A DNA stretch of 64,000 nt, taken from assembly GCA_030148505.1 (NCBI GenBank), contig JASBTI010000030.1, positions 1 through 64,000 on the forward strand, read 5' to 3'. Shown piece by piece: positions 1-10,144 of this stretch; the stretch's first letter is position 1, and every line of letters starts with the position of its first letter. The notes beneath the pieces are model-generated. The model was not told the DNA's origin and made no database searches. It saw only the letters and a list, made by a program, of their open reading frames with translations. This DNA comes from Rhodanobacter sp. Its GTDB lineage: Bacteria > Pseudomonadota > Gammaproteobacteria > Xanthomonadales > Rhodanobacteraceae. A program made the translations under genes and the position numbers.

Positions 1-1
1 C

Positions 2-121
2 ATGCGGCTAGGTCGCGAGGCACTCGTGCGACGATGGTCTGGCACGCGCTTGAGCGAACTCATCGATCAGCTACGACACCCCAGCTCACAACTGCTGGAT
101 CAACTGGGGGTCCCGGCATGA
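2..121 (+). CDS. possible 3' end of a truncated CDS
   Basis: An open frame runs from the left edge of the window to a TGA at 119-121 and encodes about 39 residues ending in LLDQLGVPA. The ATG at base 2 may be internal, because the upstream sequence is outside the window. The basic and leucine-rich composition is compatible with the tail of a larger protein. I do not recognise a family, and the frame could be chance. Confidence 0.2.
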   Translation: MRLGREALVRRWSGTRLSELIDQLRHPSSQLLDQLGVPA

Positions 122-554
122 AAACGTGGGGAAACCTCAGGTACCCGACCCGGCTCTCGGGCAGGCGGTTTTGACGGTTCGGATGACATAGCGTTTCGGA
201 CTCTGGGTGATTGGGGTCGCAGAAACCTACCCATTCCCTTGCCGCCGGGCAAGATTGGTAAGCCCCCCAATGCTAGCGGATCCCGTCCCTCCGAAAACCT
301 TCTCCGCAGGCAGGTAGGTCGGCATGCGGCACCCTGCGCATGCTTCTGACGCGCGAATCCCTGTCGCTGTATCAGCGAAAGTTACGGAGAAAGCGTTGCC
401 CTCATACCAGAGGATACCTGGCCGCAGAGGGCTGTCGTAGCCAGCATGCAGGCACCCACGCCATGCAGGGCTACTCCCGGCACTACGGAGATGTCGCCGA
501 ACAGACCCGCTGACAAGGGGCGGGTTTGCCTCGTACCACACCCCGTCACACTGA
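122..554. other. 433-bp stretch with no convincing gene
   Basis: No frame here shows both a ribosome-binding site and recognisable protein sequence. A small inverted repeat (ACCCGC at 505-510 and GCGGGT at 520-525) lies just beyond the stop of the minus-strand zinc-finger gene. It could take part in termination, but it lacks a proper T-tract. I see nothing else. Confidence 0.4.
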
Positions 555-821
555 TCAGCGCAACTGGCTGTCCTTGCTGCCGCGTCGGTTGATGGTATTG
601 AGGCCGCCTTCCTCGCGATCACGTGCCTCCTGGCAGGCGACGCAAAGGCGCACGCCAGGCACCGCACGGCGCCGAGCTTCAGGGATTACCGCCTCGCATA
701 CTTCGCAGTGGGTCAGGCCAGGTCCCTGGCACAGCTTGCGCCGCGCGCGCGCGACCGCATCGCTCACCGTCGCATCAATCTGATCCTGGACAGCCCCGTC
801 ACCAGCCCAACCCGTTGCCAT
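555..821 (-). CDS. DksA/TraR-type C4 zinc-finger protein (YbiI-like)
   Basis: An 88-residue protein with the C-terminal zinc finger of the DksA/TraR family. A CEVC pair at about residues 39-42 and a CVAC pair at about 60-63 form a C-x2-C...C-x2-C motif, preceded by the helix-like ARARRKL. The length matches the short YbiI/TraR class, which lacks the long coiled coil of DksA. Members bind the secondary channel of RNA polymerase or are of unknown role. The ATG is preceded by GAGG at good spacing. It is divergent from the following oxidoreductase, so 822-1002 probably carries both promoters. The family call is firm; an RNA-polymerase role is inferred only from the family. Confidence 0.8.
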   Translation of the reverse strand: MATGWAGDGAVQDQIDATVSDAVARARRKLCQGPGLTHCEVCEAVIPEARRRAVPGVRLCVACQEARDREEGGLNTINRRGSKDSQLR

Positions 822-1002
822 GGAAGCCTCCGCAAATTTCCGTCGGGAAGAATGATTATCGAGGATAGTCCTTTCGGGATGAACCTAACGCCCAGTAGCC
901 TGCAGCGAGCGAACGGACGCCATGGCTTTGCGAAAACAAGCAAGCCGGTTACCTTGCCTGTCTTTCCGGCAATCCGTGCCCGCCCTGGAGGATTCCCTAA
1001 GC

Positions 1003-2082
1003 ATGAGCACCATCCCCGTCACCTTGCGGGTGGGCTTGATCGGCTACGGATTTGCCGGCAAGACCTTTCACGCGCCGCTGATCCAAGCCACACCTCAGCT
1101 GGAGCTGCGCGCAGTCGTCTCCAGCGATGCGCAAAAAGTCCGCACCGATCATCCTCTGCTTACCGTCCTCGCCGAGCCTTCACAGCTGCTTGCGCGCGAG
1201 GACATCGACCTGGTGGTGATCGCGAGCCCAAACCCAACCCATGCCCCGCTGGCAAGCGCAGCGCTGCGCGCCGGCAAGCATGTGGTGGTGGACAAGCCGT
1301 TCGCGCTCGATCTCGCCGAGGCGCGGGAGCTGATCCAGCTCGCAGACCGCAGCGGACGTCTGCTCTCGGTCTTCCAGAACCGGCGCTGGGACAGCGACTT
1401 TCTCGGCGTAAAGAACGCCATCCGTCAGGGTGTGCCGGGACGGGTGACCCACTTCGAGTCGCACTTCGACCGCTACCGTCCCACGGTGCGGCCACGTTGG
1501 CGTGAAAAGAGCGGTACCGGTGCAGGCCTCTGGTACGACCTTGGCCCTCATCTGGTCGATCAGGCGCTTTCACTATTCGGGCTGCCGCAACGCGTCAGCG
1601 GCCACCTGACCATTCAGCGGACTGCTGGCGAAGTCGACGACTGGGCTCACGTCCGACTCGACTATGGGCCGCTGCAGGTGATCCTGCACGCCAGCATGCT
1701 GGCCGCTGGCGGGACTGACCGCTTCAGCGTGCATGGCGACCGCGGCAGCCTGGTCAAGACGCAACCCGATCCACAGGAAGCCCAGCTCCGGGCCGGTCTG
1801 CTGCCCGGTGCACCAGGCTGGGGTATCGATACCGACCCGCTGATCTTCTACCGCGAAGGCCATCCCGCACAGCAGATTCCGGTGCCGCCCGGCGACTACC
1901 GTCACTACTATACCGAGGTCCGCGACGCCATCGCCGGCACGGCCGCCAACCCGGTATCCGCGTTGCAGGCACTGGCGGTGATGGCCGTACTGGAAGCAGC
2001 GATGATATCCAGCCGCGAAGGGCGGGAGCTCGCCCCCGCATTGAGCGCGGAGGAATACGCAGCATGGCCGCTTGCCGGATAG
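1003..2082 (+). CDS. Gfo/Idh/MocA family NAD(P)-dependent oxidoreductase
   Basis: A 359-residue cytoplasmic oxidoreductase. The N-terminal Rossmann fold has the nucleotide-binding segment GLIGYGFAGKTFHAPLI, and the family's EKP-type catalytic stretch appears as VVVDKPFALD near residue 96. The C-terminal alpha/beta domain includes the typical GAGLWYDLGPHLVDQAL. Closest in style to E. coli YdgJ/YcjS-type sugar or cyclitol dehydrogenases; the substrate cannot be read from sequence. I chose the ATG at 1003 because GGAGG lies just upstream. An in-frame upstream start at 922 would add 27 residues unlike the family. It is a single gene with no obvious operon partner. Confidence 0.88.
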   Translation: MSTIPVTLRVGLIGYGFAGKTFHAPLIQATPQLELRAVVSSDAQKVRTDHPLLTVLAEPSQLLAREDIDLVVIASPNPTHAPLASAALRAGKHVVVDKPFALDLAEARELIQLADRSGRLLSVFQNRRWDSDFLGVKNAIRQGVPGRVTHFESHFDRYRPTVRPRWREKSGTGAGLWYDLGPHLVDQALSLFGLPQRVSGHLTIQRTAGEVDDWAHVRLDYGPLQVILHASMLAAGGTDRFSVHGDRGSLVKTQPDPQEAQLRAGLLPGAPGWGIDTDPLIFYREGHPAQQIPVPPGDYRHYYTEVRDAIAGTAANPVSALQALAVMAVLEAAMISSREGRELAPALSAEEYAAWPLAG

Positions 2083-2279
2083 CCAGCCACCGTTTATCCA
2101 CACCAAGACGTCCCCCCTCGTCTCAAGACCTTGGATGGCTCGCGCCGGCCTCCCGGAACCGGCAGGCCCAGCCGATGTCGCAAATCTGCCGCTACCCCGG
2201 TCATCCCCATTGCCGGGGAGCTGGCCCAAGCCCTGAAACCCCATCCGACTCGCCCGCTGCAGCAACCCACCGCCAACCT

Positions 2280-4028
2280 TCAGTGACCCGGCGGCCCAGC
2301 ATCCTTTTTCGGCGGCAACAAGCCGCGCAACAGGCTGTTGAGAGCCTCCTGCTTGTTCGCCGGTTTGGCCGGCGCAGCCGGCCTGGTGGTAGTCGGAGCC
2401 GTCTTGCCCGCTCCGCCGGAAACCCCCGCCTTGATCAGCCCGGCAACGGCCCCGGGATCCAGGGTGAAGGTCGGTGCGCTGGCGGTGCCACCGATGCGCA
2501 CGCCGATGCCCTGTGCCGTGGTGCCCGCAAGCATCCCCCCCAGCATGCGCCCAGCCTTGGAGTGGCCGAGCAAGCCACCCACCGGACCCTGGCCGTTCTG
2601 GCTGGCACCGGTAATTGCCTCGTCGAGCTTGACCAACATGCGGAAGTCGAGCTTGCCGCTCGCCGCCATCCCACCCTTGCCGTTGAAGCTGCCGAGATCG
2701 GCAATATCGGCACTGGCCGGGTTGGCGTTGATTCCGGATGGATCGATCTTCAACGTCGCCGTTGCGTGTTGGATCACGGTGTCCTTCGGTGCCTTGATGC
2801 CTGCCAGCGACAATGCGCCACCAAGTTTCGAGCCGAGGCTGAAACCGGCCAGGCGTGAATTGTCCAGCGTCACCGGGCCACTGATCACCAGCTTGTCGAG
2901 CGGCCCCCGCGCACGCAGATTCACCCCCAGGTTGCCGCCACTGAGATGCGAATCCTTGGGCAGCACCACCCCGAATGCCGGCAGCAGCGGTTGCAGGTCA
3001 TCGACCGGCAAACCCTTGCCGCGGATACGCAGATCCAGCTGCATGATTTTCGCGTGGTTGTCGAAGCTGCCACTGACGGCCAGCTTCGCCGCGCCGCTGC
3101 CCAGTGTGGTGTTGTCGATCTTGCCGGTACCCGAGCTGAGCTGGTAACTAGCCTGGTAGTCGATGCGTACCGCTCGCGGTGAGGGCGCCCCGGCCGCCAC
3201 CAGCTTCAACTGACGGGCCTCAATAATGCCTTTGGACTGCAATACGCCCCGCGCTGAGCTGATCCGCGTATCCAGGTCCAGCACGCCCCCCACACCGTCG
3301 CCGCTGCTCATCAGACCGGCGCCGACCAGGTTCAGGTCGTGCATTACCAGATGCGCCTCGACCGGCGTCATCACCGCATTCTGCGCACGCCATGGACCCA
3401 GCGTGCCGTCCACCTTCAGGGTGCCGCCGCCGGCCATGGCTGCATCCATCGAGAACGGGAATGCGGCACTGCTGCCTACGTGCTGGGCACTCAGCTGCAC
3501 TTTGGTATAGCGGCGCGAGCCGCCGACCGAGCGCTTGAGCTCGATGCTGCCGTTGTTGATACGTAACTTGTCTACGCTGAACGCCAGCGGCGGTGACGAA
3601 TTCTCTGCGGACGCCTGGGCCGCCGGCTGCACGGCACCGGTGTCGCCAAAACTGGCGAAATTCCACTGCCCGGCAGGATTTTGCAGTAGCCGCACATTGG
3701 GATTGTCCAGGGTCAGCGAGGTAATCCGCAGTTGCTGGTGCACCAGCAAGGGCCACAGCCGAACCCCGAGCGCCAGCGACTGCGCGCTGACAAACGGCTG
3801 GGTGCCAAAGGCCGGATCGTCGCCGATGCGGATATTGTCGGCATCCAGTGAACCGGACCACACCGACACATGCAGCTTGCCCAGCGTCACCTGGCGTCCC
3901 AACGCCTTGCTCAGCGTAGTCTGGATCTGTGGCCGGAAATGATTCACGTCGACCAGCATCAACGCGCCCCCACCGAGGATGACGATGGCGACCAGGACGA
4001 CGACGAATCCGATCAGCAGGCGTTTCAT
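2280..4028 (-). CDS. AsmA-family envelope protein
   Basis: A 582-residue protein. It begins with an uncleaved signal anchor (MKRLLIGFVVVLVAIVILGG) followed by the AsmA-type opening VNHFRPQIQTTLSKALGR. The body has long beta-rich repeats with LRI(N/T)-type strands, and the AsmA C-terminal domain lies around residues 330-500 (LDKLVISGPVTLDNSRLAGF). The tail is proline/alanine-rich. AsmA-like proteins span the periplasm and are linked to phospholipid traffic and outer-membrane homeostasis. The ATG at 4028 has GGAG upstream; the frame stays open a further 40 codons, but that extension is not family-like. Monocistronic as far as visible. Confidence 0.85.
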   Translation of the reverse strand: MKRLLIGFVVVLVAIVILGGGALMLVDVNHFRPQIQTTLSKALGRQVTLGKLHVSVWSGSLDADNIRIGDDPAFGTQPFVSAQSLALGVRLWPLLVHQQLRITSLTLDNPNVRLLQNPAGQWNFASFGDTGAVQPAAQASAENSSPPLAFSVDKLRINNGSIELKRSVGGSRRYTKVQLSAQHVGSSAAFPFSMDAAMAGGGTLKVDGTLGPWRAQNAVMTPVEAHLVMHDLNLVGAGLMSSGDGVGGVLDLDTRISSARGVLQSKGIIEARQLKLVAAGAPSPRAVRIDYQASYQLSSGTGKIDNTTLGSGAAKLAVSGSFDNHAKIMQLDLRIRGKGLPVDDLQPLLPAFGVVLPKDSHLSGGNLGVNLRARGPLDKLVISGPVTLDNSRLAGFSLGSKLGGALSLAGIKAPKDTVIQHATATLKIDPSGINANPASADIADLGSFNGKGGMAASGKLDFRMLVKLDEAITGASQNGQGPVGGLLGHSKAGRMLGGMLAGTTAQGIGVRIGGTASAPTFTLDPGAVAGLIKAGVSGGAGKTAPTTTRPAAPAKPANKQEALNSLLRGLLPPKKDAGPPGH

Positions 4029-4305
4029 GCGCTTCTCCGGTGGGGGTGATCGCCGCATGGATCTTGGCCATCCGATACTAGTGGGGCCACACACACGCTG
4101 TCGAACCACGTAACAGCGTACCTCAACAGCACGTCTGCCCTGTTGCACGGCAGGTCACCGACGCAGCCCCGTCGCCCGCCGGCAACAGCGTGTCGCCAAC
4201 CAGCCGATACCAAGGCGGGTCGTGTCGATCAGCCGCCGTCACGCGGGCCACGCCGCTTCAAACGTATAGTGGTCGGCAGCAGCAAACCAAACAGGACCAG
4301 CCCCA

Positions 4306-4587
4306 GTGAAGCTCTTTCATCCCAAAAACCGTTATGCAAGTCCCGAGCACGAACGGATCTACGCGCTCTACGAAATCTGGTATACGACGGTGGACTTTCT
4401 CGCCGCATCGCTCTTCGTAGTGGGCAGCGTGCTGTTTTTCTGGAGCAGCACGCAAACACCGGCGACCTGGATGTTTGTCATCGGTTCGCTCTGCTTCGCG
4501 CTGAAGCCGACGCTGCGCCTGATGCGCGAACTGACCTATCTGCGCATGGGAAAGTACGCGACCTTGGCCCGCCACGAGCAATACTGA
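4306..4587 (+). CDS. YrhK-like small membrane protein
   Basis: A 93-residue protein starting at GTG with AGGA upstream. It has two hydrophobic helices (about residues 27-47 and 54-70) joined by a short polar loop and a basic C-terminus. The N-terminal motif HERIYALYEIWYTTVDF and the two-helix pattern fit the YrhK domain family of uncharacterised inner-membrane proteins. No function is known. It is convergent with the amino acid permease gene that follows. Confidence 0.7.
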   Translation: MKLFHPKNRYASPEHERIYALYEIWYTTVDFLAASLFVVGSVLFFWSSTQTPATWMFVIGSLCFALKPTLRLMRELTYLRMGKYATLARHEQY

Positions 4588-4696
4588 CTACTACTTGGCA
4601 GGCGAAGTGCGTGGCCCACGCCGGTGCGGATCTTGCGTCAGTCAGTTCTTGCTTGCCCGACCGGCCGGTACGGCACGGAGGGCCATGCCGTACGCG

Positions 4697-6085
4697 TCAG
4701 CTCACTGCGTCCGGGCTGCCCTGCCGCCCTTTCCATGCGTAGCCAAGCGCCAGCAGCACAAACCATGCGGGAGTGGCCAGTAGCGCTTCGCGTGTATCGG
4801 GTTGCAGGGAGAGCAACACCAGCACGAAGGCAAAAAAGGCCAGACACGCATAACACATCGCCACGCCACCGGGCATCTTGTACTTCGAGGCCTGATGCAA
4901 CTGCGGACGTTTGCGTCGATAGACGATGTAGGCGCACAGGATCAGCGACCAGACGAACATGAAAAGCACCGCGGCGACCGTGGTGACCAGGGTGAAGGCG
5001 GTGACCAGGTTCGGAATCAGGTAGACCAGCAGCGCACCCAGCAACAGGCAGAAGCAGGAAAACAGCAGACCAAGCGAGGGCACCGCCGCGCGCGACAGTC
5101 GGGAAAACAGCCCGGGTGCGTGATTCTCCTTGGCCAGGCCGTACAACATGCGGCTGGTGGAAAAGATGCCGCTGTTGGCCGACGAGGTGGCCGATGTAAG
5201 CACCACGAAATTGATCAGACTGGCGGCCGCCGGAATACCGGCCAGCACAAACAGTTCCACGAACGGGCTCTTGCCCGGCTCCACCAGCCGCCATGGCGTC
5301 ACCGCCATGATCACGATCAGCGCCAGCACGTAGAAAATGATGATGCGCACCGGAATCGAATTGATCGCCTTCGGCAAATTGCGCTCGGGATCGGCAGTTT
5401 CAGCGGCAGTGGTACCGACCAACTCGATGCCGACGAACGCGAATACCGCGATCTGGAATCCAGCGAAAAAGCCGTTCAATCCCTTCGGAAAGAAGCCGCC
5501 GTCATTCCACAGATTGGTGAGCGACGCCTGGTTTCCCGATGGCGAATGGAAACCCCATGCCACCAGGCCGAAACCGGTCGCGATGAGCGCGCAGATGGCG
5601 ATGATCTTGATCAACGCGAACCAGAACTCCATCTCGCCGAAAAGCCTCACCGTGGCCAGGTTCAGGCTTAGCAGCAACAGCACACACAGCACCGCCGGAA
5701 TCCACGGCGCCAGACCCGGAAACCAGAATTGGGCGTAAGCGGCTATCGCGATCACATCGGCAATCGCGGTGATGATCCAGCAGAACCAGTAGGTCCAGCC
5801 GCAGAAAAAGCCCGCCCACGGACCGAGCAGATCGGTGGAGAAGTCGATGAACGACTTGTACGCCAGATTGGAAAGCAGCAGCTCGCCCATCGCCCGCATC
5901 ACGAAGAACAGCATCACCCCGATGATCAGGTAGACCAGCACGATCGAGGGCCCGGCCAGGCTGATCGTCTTGCCCGACCCCATGAACAAGCCGGTGCCGA
6001 TCGCACCGCCGATGGCGATCAGCTGAAGATGCCGGTTGGAGAGGCTGCGTCGCAGGTGATCGGGGTGTTGCTCGGAGGCAGTCAT
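4697..6085 (-). CDS. cycA: APC-family amino acid permease, CycA-like
   Basis: A 462-residue inner-membrane permease with about 12 transmembrane helices. The amino acid transporter signature is near the N-terminus (HLQLIAIGGAIGTGLFMGSG), and the family motif FVGIELVGTTAAETADPERN lies around residues 220-240. The best resemblance is to CycA, the proton-coupled D-alanine/D-serine/glycine transporter, though other AAT-family members (aromatic or GABA permeases) share these motifs. Length is normal. No adjacent catabolic gene identifies the substrate. Confidence 0.82.
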   Translation of the reverse strand: MTASEQHPDHLRRSLSNRHLQLIAIGGAIGTGLFMGSGKTISLAGPSIVLVYLIIGVMLFFVMRAMGELLLSNLAYKSFIDFSTDLLGPWAGFFCGWTYWFCWIITAIADVIAIAAYAQFWFPGLAPWIPAVLCVLLLLSLNLATVRLFGEMEFWFALIKIIAICALIATGFGLVAWGFHSPSGNQASLTNLWNDGGFFPKGLNGFFAGFQIAVFAFVGIELVGTTAAETADPERNLPKAINSIPVRIIIFYVLALIVIMAVTPWRLVEPGKSPFVELFVLAGIPAAASLINFVVLTSATSSANSGIFSTSRMLYGLAKENHAPGLFSRLSRAAVPSLGLLFSCFCLLLGALLVYLIPNLVTAFTLVTTVAAVLFMFVWSLILCAYIVYRRKRPQLHQASKYKMPGGVAMCYACLAFFAFVLVLLSLQPDTREALLATPAWFVLLALGYAWKGRQGSPDAVS

Positions 6086-6194
6086 GCGGCGCGCCGGTAG
6101 CTTTCGGAATGCGCAAAGATACGCGAGAAGCGCGCCCTATGCGTAGTCGTGAGCGGTTGACCCGCCGCCATCGCCAGGTGCCCACAGGGGTCGC

Positions 6195-7082
6195 TCAGCA
6201 ACGCCATGCCGGGGGATAGTCCCTGCCCTCACGTTTCGCCTGGTAGCAGGCAGTCGTGCGATGAAACACTTCATGCCCATTGTCCGCATGCCAGCCGGGA
6301 ATCCCCGCCAGCGGCAGCGGCCGCAACTCCTGCGGATCGTTCAACAACCGGCCACTGGCGACGGCTTCTGCACACAAACCTTGCACTTGCCCGATATCAG
6401 TCTCTGCCGATGTGAATACCAGCGCCTTGCCCACCAGCAGCTTGGCTGGGTTGAGGGCCAGCTCGAGCAAGGCGTGCCCGAACACCACCAGTTCGATCGT
6501 ACCGTCGCACCACGCTTGCCGGCGTTGCCAGAACAAGCCATACCAGTCGTGGACGTCCCATAGCGCCAGCAAGGCCGGATCGCGCAGCAGCACAATGACG
6601 CCGCCTTCGTCGAACTGGGTCAGCGCATATTGCGGACGCGAGCGTTGCTTGGGTCCCATGCGGGCGATCTCGGCCATCTGGCGCCGGTTCAGTGCCTGTT
6701 TGAGCGCCGGATAACGCAGCCAGATCAACGCGTTGAACAGGTCGTGCCAGTGGTCCTCACGGGTGGCAATCCGGCCGTGCTCGGCGATGCGTTGCTCATA
6801 GTGCAGCCCGTCGGCCAGCAGCGCCGGTGTTTGTGCCACGAAGCGGTGGATCACGTCCGCGGGCAGGCAGGCATTGAGTTGCGCGATCGAAGGCCACGCG
6901 GCGGCTTCGAGCAGGGTCGCGTAGGCGCGCCAGTCCGCCAGCGGAAGTCGCCCGAACACAGCCGGGTCGACTGCCTCGCGCGCCGGCGCGTGATAACGCA
7001 TAGTCAGCAGACCGCCAGGCGATGATCGATCGGCCTGCAAATCCGGCTGTACGTCCTGCATTCCAGCCGAGTCTCGGTCCAT
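6195..7082 (-). CDS. DUF3025 domain-containing protein
   Basis: A 295-residue cytoplasmic protein of the DUF3025 family. The conserved HWHDLFNALIWLRYP block is near residue 130, followed by the acidic/tryptophan-rich segments typical of these proteins. The frame opens further upstream, but the ATG at 7082 is preceded by a G-rich stretch and gives a family-like length. The function is unknown. The next gene on the same strand upstream is rimO, which ends 85 bases away, so cotranscription is possible. Confidence 0.75.
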   Translation of the reverse strand: MDRDSAGMQDVQPDLQADRSSPGGLLTMRYHAPAREAVDPAVFGRLPLADWRAYATLLEAAAWPSIAQLNACLPADVIHRFVAQTPALLADGLHYEQRIAEHGRIATREDHWHDLFNALIWLRYPALKQALNRRQMAEIARMGPKQRSRPQYALTQFDEGGVIVLLRDPALLALWDVHDWYGLFWQRRQAWCDGTIELVVFGHALLELALNPAKLLVGKALVFTSAETDIGQVQGLCAEAVASGRLLNDPQELRPLPLAGIPGWHADNGHEVFHRTTACYQAKREGRDYPPAWRC

Positions 7083-7167
7083 GGAACCCCCATGAAGCGG
7101 CCAATCGTCAGAAATCCAGACTCGCACAACCGACTTTTCGCCGCGACCGCCATCACCTGCCGGCCTC

Positions 7168-8523
7168 CTAACCGGCGAGGCGTGCGTGCAGATCGTGCTC
7201 GTCGGCGCTTTCCACCACCACCTCGACGAACTGACCAGGCTTCAGCTTCTGGCCGTCGGCGATCAGCACGGTGCCGTCGATCTCCGGGGCATCCGCCGCC
7301 GAACGCGCCACGGCGCCCTCAGCACTTGCCTGGTCGACCAGTACCTTGAGGGTACGGCCGATCTTGCCCTGCAGCTTGGCGGCGGAGACTTCGGCCTGCA
7401 CCGCCATGAACTGTTCCAGACGGTCTTCCTTCAGTTCTTCGGACACCGGATCGGGTAAGTCGTTGGCCTTGGCCCCATCGACGGGCGAGTAGGCAAATGC
7501 ACCCACCCGGTCGAGCTTGGCCTCGCGCAGGAAGTCGAGCAGTTCCTCGAACTCGGTATCGGTCTCGCCGGGGAAGCCGACGATGAAGGTGCTGCGGATG
7601 GTCAGGTCGGCAACGACCTTGCGCCAGTTGTTGATGCGCTCCAGCGTCTTGTCGATATTGCCGGGGCGCTTCATCAGCTTCAGGATGCGCGGGCTGGCAT
7701 GCTGGAACGGGATGTCCAGATACGGCAGCAGCTTGCCCGCAGCCATCAATGGCATCAGCTCGTCGACATGCGGATACGGGTAGACGTAGTGCAGGCGTGT
7801 CCACGCATCGAGTTCAGACAGGCCTTCGCACAGTTCGGTCATGCGCGTGCGATAGGTCTTGTCGCGCCACTGGCGCTCGGCGTATTTCACGTCGACGCCG
7901 TAGGCACTGGTGTCCTGCGAGATCACCAGCAGCTCTTTCACCCCACCCCGGACCAGCCGCTCGGCTTCCAGCAGCACCTCGTCAACCGGCCGCGAGACCA
8001 GGTTGCCGCGCATCGAGGGGATGATGCAGAAGCTGCAGCGGTGATTGCAGCCCTCGGAGATCTTCAGATAGGCGTAATGCTTCGGCGTCAGTTTGACGCC
8101 GATCGAGTCATCCTTTCGGGCATCGAGATGCCCGAGCGGCCCGATGTCGATGAATTTGTTGCGCTTCGGCGGCAACGCCGTGTGCACCGCGTTCATCACG
8201 CTGACGTAGTCCTGCGGCCCGCTGATCGACAACACCTCGGGATAGCTCTCGCGGATCAACGTCTCACGCTTGCCCAGGCAACCGGTGACAATCACCTTGC
8301 CATTTTCGTGCAGCGCTTCGCCGATCGCATCGAGCGACTCCTGCACCGCCGCGTCAATGAAGCCACAGGTGTTCACCACCACCGCATCGGCGGCGCCGTA
8401 GCTGGGTACGATCTCGTAACCCTCGACCTTGAGCTGGGTGAGGATACGCTCGGAATCGACCAGCGCCTTGGGACAGCCGAGGCTGACGAAACCGATTTTC
8501 TGCGTACTGGCGGTACTGGGCAT
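7168..8523 (-). CDS. rimO: Ribosomal protein S12 methylthiotransferase RimO
   Basis: A 451-residue radical-SAM methylthiotransferase that adds a methylthio group to the conserved aspartate of ribosomal protein S12. The N-terminal MTTase domain opens with [19 protein letters not shown]. The radical-SAM cluster motif is [13 protein letters not shown] (C-x3-C-x2-C), and the C-terminal region resembles a TRAM domain ([15 protein letters not shown]). The start at 8523 matches the family's short N-terminus. No strong ribosome-binding site precedes it, but a TACAAT hexamer lies at 8558-8553 on the coding strand. Length is normal. Confidence 0.93.
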   Translation of the reverse strand: MPSTASTQKIGFVSLGCPKALVDSERILTQLKVEGYEIVPSYGAADAVVVNTCGFIDAAVQESLDAIGEALHENGKVIVTGCLGKRETLIRESYPEVLSISGPQDYVSVMNAVHTALPPKRNKFIDIGPLGHLDARKDDSIGVKLTPKHYAYLKISEGCNHRCSFCIIPSMRGNLVSRPVDEVLLEAERLVRGGVKELLVISQDTSAYGVDVKYAERQWRDKTYRTRMTELCEGLSELDAWTRLHYVYPYPHVDELMPLMAAGKLLPYLDIPFQHASPRILKLMKRPGNIDKTLERINNWRKVVADLTIRSTFIVGFPGETDTEFEELLDFLREAKLDRVGAFAYSPVDGAKANDLPDPVSEELKEDRLEQFMAVQAEVSAAKLQGKIGRTLKVLVDQASAEGAVARSAADAPEIDGTVLIADGQKLKPGQFVEVVVESADEHDLHARLAG

Positions 8524-8735
8524 GGCATTCAAACATGAGGGACAAGAGGCAAATTGTAACGCGAGCGCACCACCCATCGCCCGCCACGTCCCGTATTGAC
8601 CAAAGTCCAGCATGCCGAGGCGGTGGCTGACGTTACAATTTGGAGCGCGGCAGAATTTTCGGCAGCAGGTAACTCGCGATGCCTGAACTCGGTGGCAACG
8701 ACCTGTCGATACCCTCATCCCCCAAAGGCCAACCC

Positions 8736-9401
8736 ATGAGCCAGATGATCAAGCTCCAAAGCGGCGACACCACCATCGACGCCTACCTCGCCGAGCCCAC
8801 CGGCACGCCGAAAGGCGGCATCGTGTTGATCCAGGAAATCTTTGGCGTCAACAGCCACATCCGCGATGTCACCGATCGCATGGCCGCCGCCGGCTATACC
8901 GCCATTGCGCCGGCGCTGTTCGACCATGTGCAGAAAGAGGTCGAGCTGGAATACGACGAAGCGGGCATGAGCAAGGGCATCGAGCTGGTCGGCAAGCTAG
9001 GCTTCGACCTGCCGCTTCAGGACGTGGCAGCCGCCGCAAAACGCATCGCCGGCGCCGGCAAGATCGGCGTGGTCGGCTTCTGCTGGGGCGGCACGGTGGC
9101 CTATCTCACCGCGATCCGGCTGGGCCTTCCCGCAGTCAGCTACTACGGTGGCGGCAACACGCACTTCGTCGACGAAAAAGCCACTGCGCCGCTGATGTTC
9201 CACTACGGCGAAAACGACGCACACATCAGCGCGCAGGATCGCGCCCAGGTGCAACAGGCCAATCCGCAGGCGCCGGTGCATGTTTATCCTGCAGGTCATG
9301 GCTTCAATTGCGACCGCCGCGACAGCTATGACCCCGCCAGCGCCAAGCTGGCCATGGAGCGCACGCTGGCCTTCTTCGCCGAACATCTCGGCGGGGCGTG
9401 A
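8736..9401 (+). CDS. Dienelactone hydrolase family protein (copy 1)
   Basis: A 221-residue alpha/beta hydrolase of the dienelactone hydrolase family. The cysteine nucleophile C116 sits in GFCWGG, the acid is in the block GENDAHIS, and the histidine is in [14 protein letters not shown]. The N-terminal block [15 protein letters not shown] is diagnostic. Classical members open dienelactone in chloroaromatic breakdown, but most chromosomal copies act on unknown esters or lactones, and no aromatic pathway genes are nearby. The start at 8736 follows an AAAGG motif. A paralogue lies 74 bases downstream. Confidence 0.85.
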   Translation: MSQMIKLQSGDTTIDAYLAEPTGTPKGGIVLIQEIFGVNSHIRDVTDRMAAAGYTAIAPALFDHVQKEVELEYDEAGMSKGIELVGKLGFDLPLQDVAAAAKRIAGAGKIGVVGFCWGGTVAYLTAIRLGLPAVSYYGGGNTHFVDEKATAPLMFHYGENDAHISAQDRAQVQQANPQAPVHVYPAGHGFNCDRRDSYDPASAKLAMERTLAFFAEHLGGA

Positions 9402-9475
9402 AGCGAAACCCGATCGGGCCGGTTACCTGCCACGGCCCGCTAAACTGTGCCCAGGCCAAGGCTGAGTAAGCGCAT

Positions 9476-10144
9476 ATGAGTGAACAGATCACTATCCCCA
9501 CCTCGGGTACCCAGTGCATTGGCGCCTATGTGGCCCGGCCGCAAGGCCGGCCCAAAGGCGGCATCGTGGTGATCCAGGAGATCTTCGGTGTCAACGCGCA
9601 CATGCGTGGCGTCGCCGACCGCTTTGCCGAACACGGCTATACCGCGATCGCCCCGGCGTTCTTCGACCATCTCGAAACCGGGGTGGAGCTGGGTTACGAC
9701 GAAGCCGGCTTCGCCAAGGGACGTCAGCTGGTCGGCGAACTGGGGCTGGAGCGCGCGCTGGAAGATGTTGCCAGCGCGGCCGAGGCGATCTCGTCGTCCG
9801 GAAAGATCGGTACCGTCGGCTATTGCTGGGGCGGCACCGTCGCCCTGCTGGCTGCGCTGCGCCTCGGCCTGCCCTCGGTGAGCTACTACGGTGCACGCAA
9901 TCTGCCGTTCCTGCGCGAAACCCCCAGGGCGCCGGTGATGTTCCACTTCGGCGAACACGATCAGCACATTCCACCGAGCATGGTCGCCAGGCATCGCGAG
10001 GCGTTGCCGCAAATGGAAACCTTCACCTACCCCGCCGACCACGGCTTCAACCGCGATGTCGGCAGCAGCTACCACGAGCCCAGTGCCACCCTCGCCATGC
10101 ACCGCACGCTGGCCTTCTTCGAACAGCATCTGGCCGGCGCATGA
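9476..10144 (+). CDS. Dienelactone hydrolase family protein (copy 2)
   Basis: A 222-residue paralogue of the preceding gene, with the same architecture and similar length. The nucleophile is C117 in GYCWGG, the acid is in EHDQHIPP, and the histidine is in PADHGFNRDVGSSY. The two copies probably arose by tandem duplication and have diverged substantially. Its stop codon overlaps the start of the HIT gene by four bases (ATGA), so it appears to head the co-translated 5-oxoproline operon. The substrate is unknown. Confidence 0.85.
   Translation: MSEQITIPTSGTQCIGAYVARPQGRPKGGIVVIQEIFGVNAHMRGVADRFAEHGYTAIAPAFFDHLETGVELGYDEAGFAKGRQLVGELGLERALEDVASAAEAISSSGKIGTVGYCWGGTVALLAALRLGLPSVSYYGARNLPFLRETPRAPVMFHFGEHDQHIPPSMVARHREALPQMETFTYPADHGFNRDVGSSYHEPSATLAMHRTLAFFEQHLAGA

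Noticed and set aside
2064-2858. Plus-strand frame running into the AsmA gene from the other side
   Set aside because: Mostly antisense to a recognisable AsmA protein, with no ribosome-binding site.
8591-8640. Promoter TTGACC with TACAAT before the first dienelactone hydrolase
   Set aside because: The spacer between them is 32 bases, far too long for a sigma-70 promoter.
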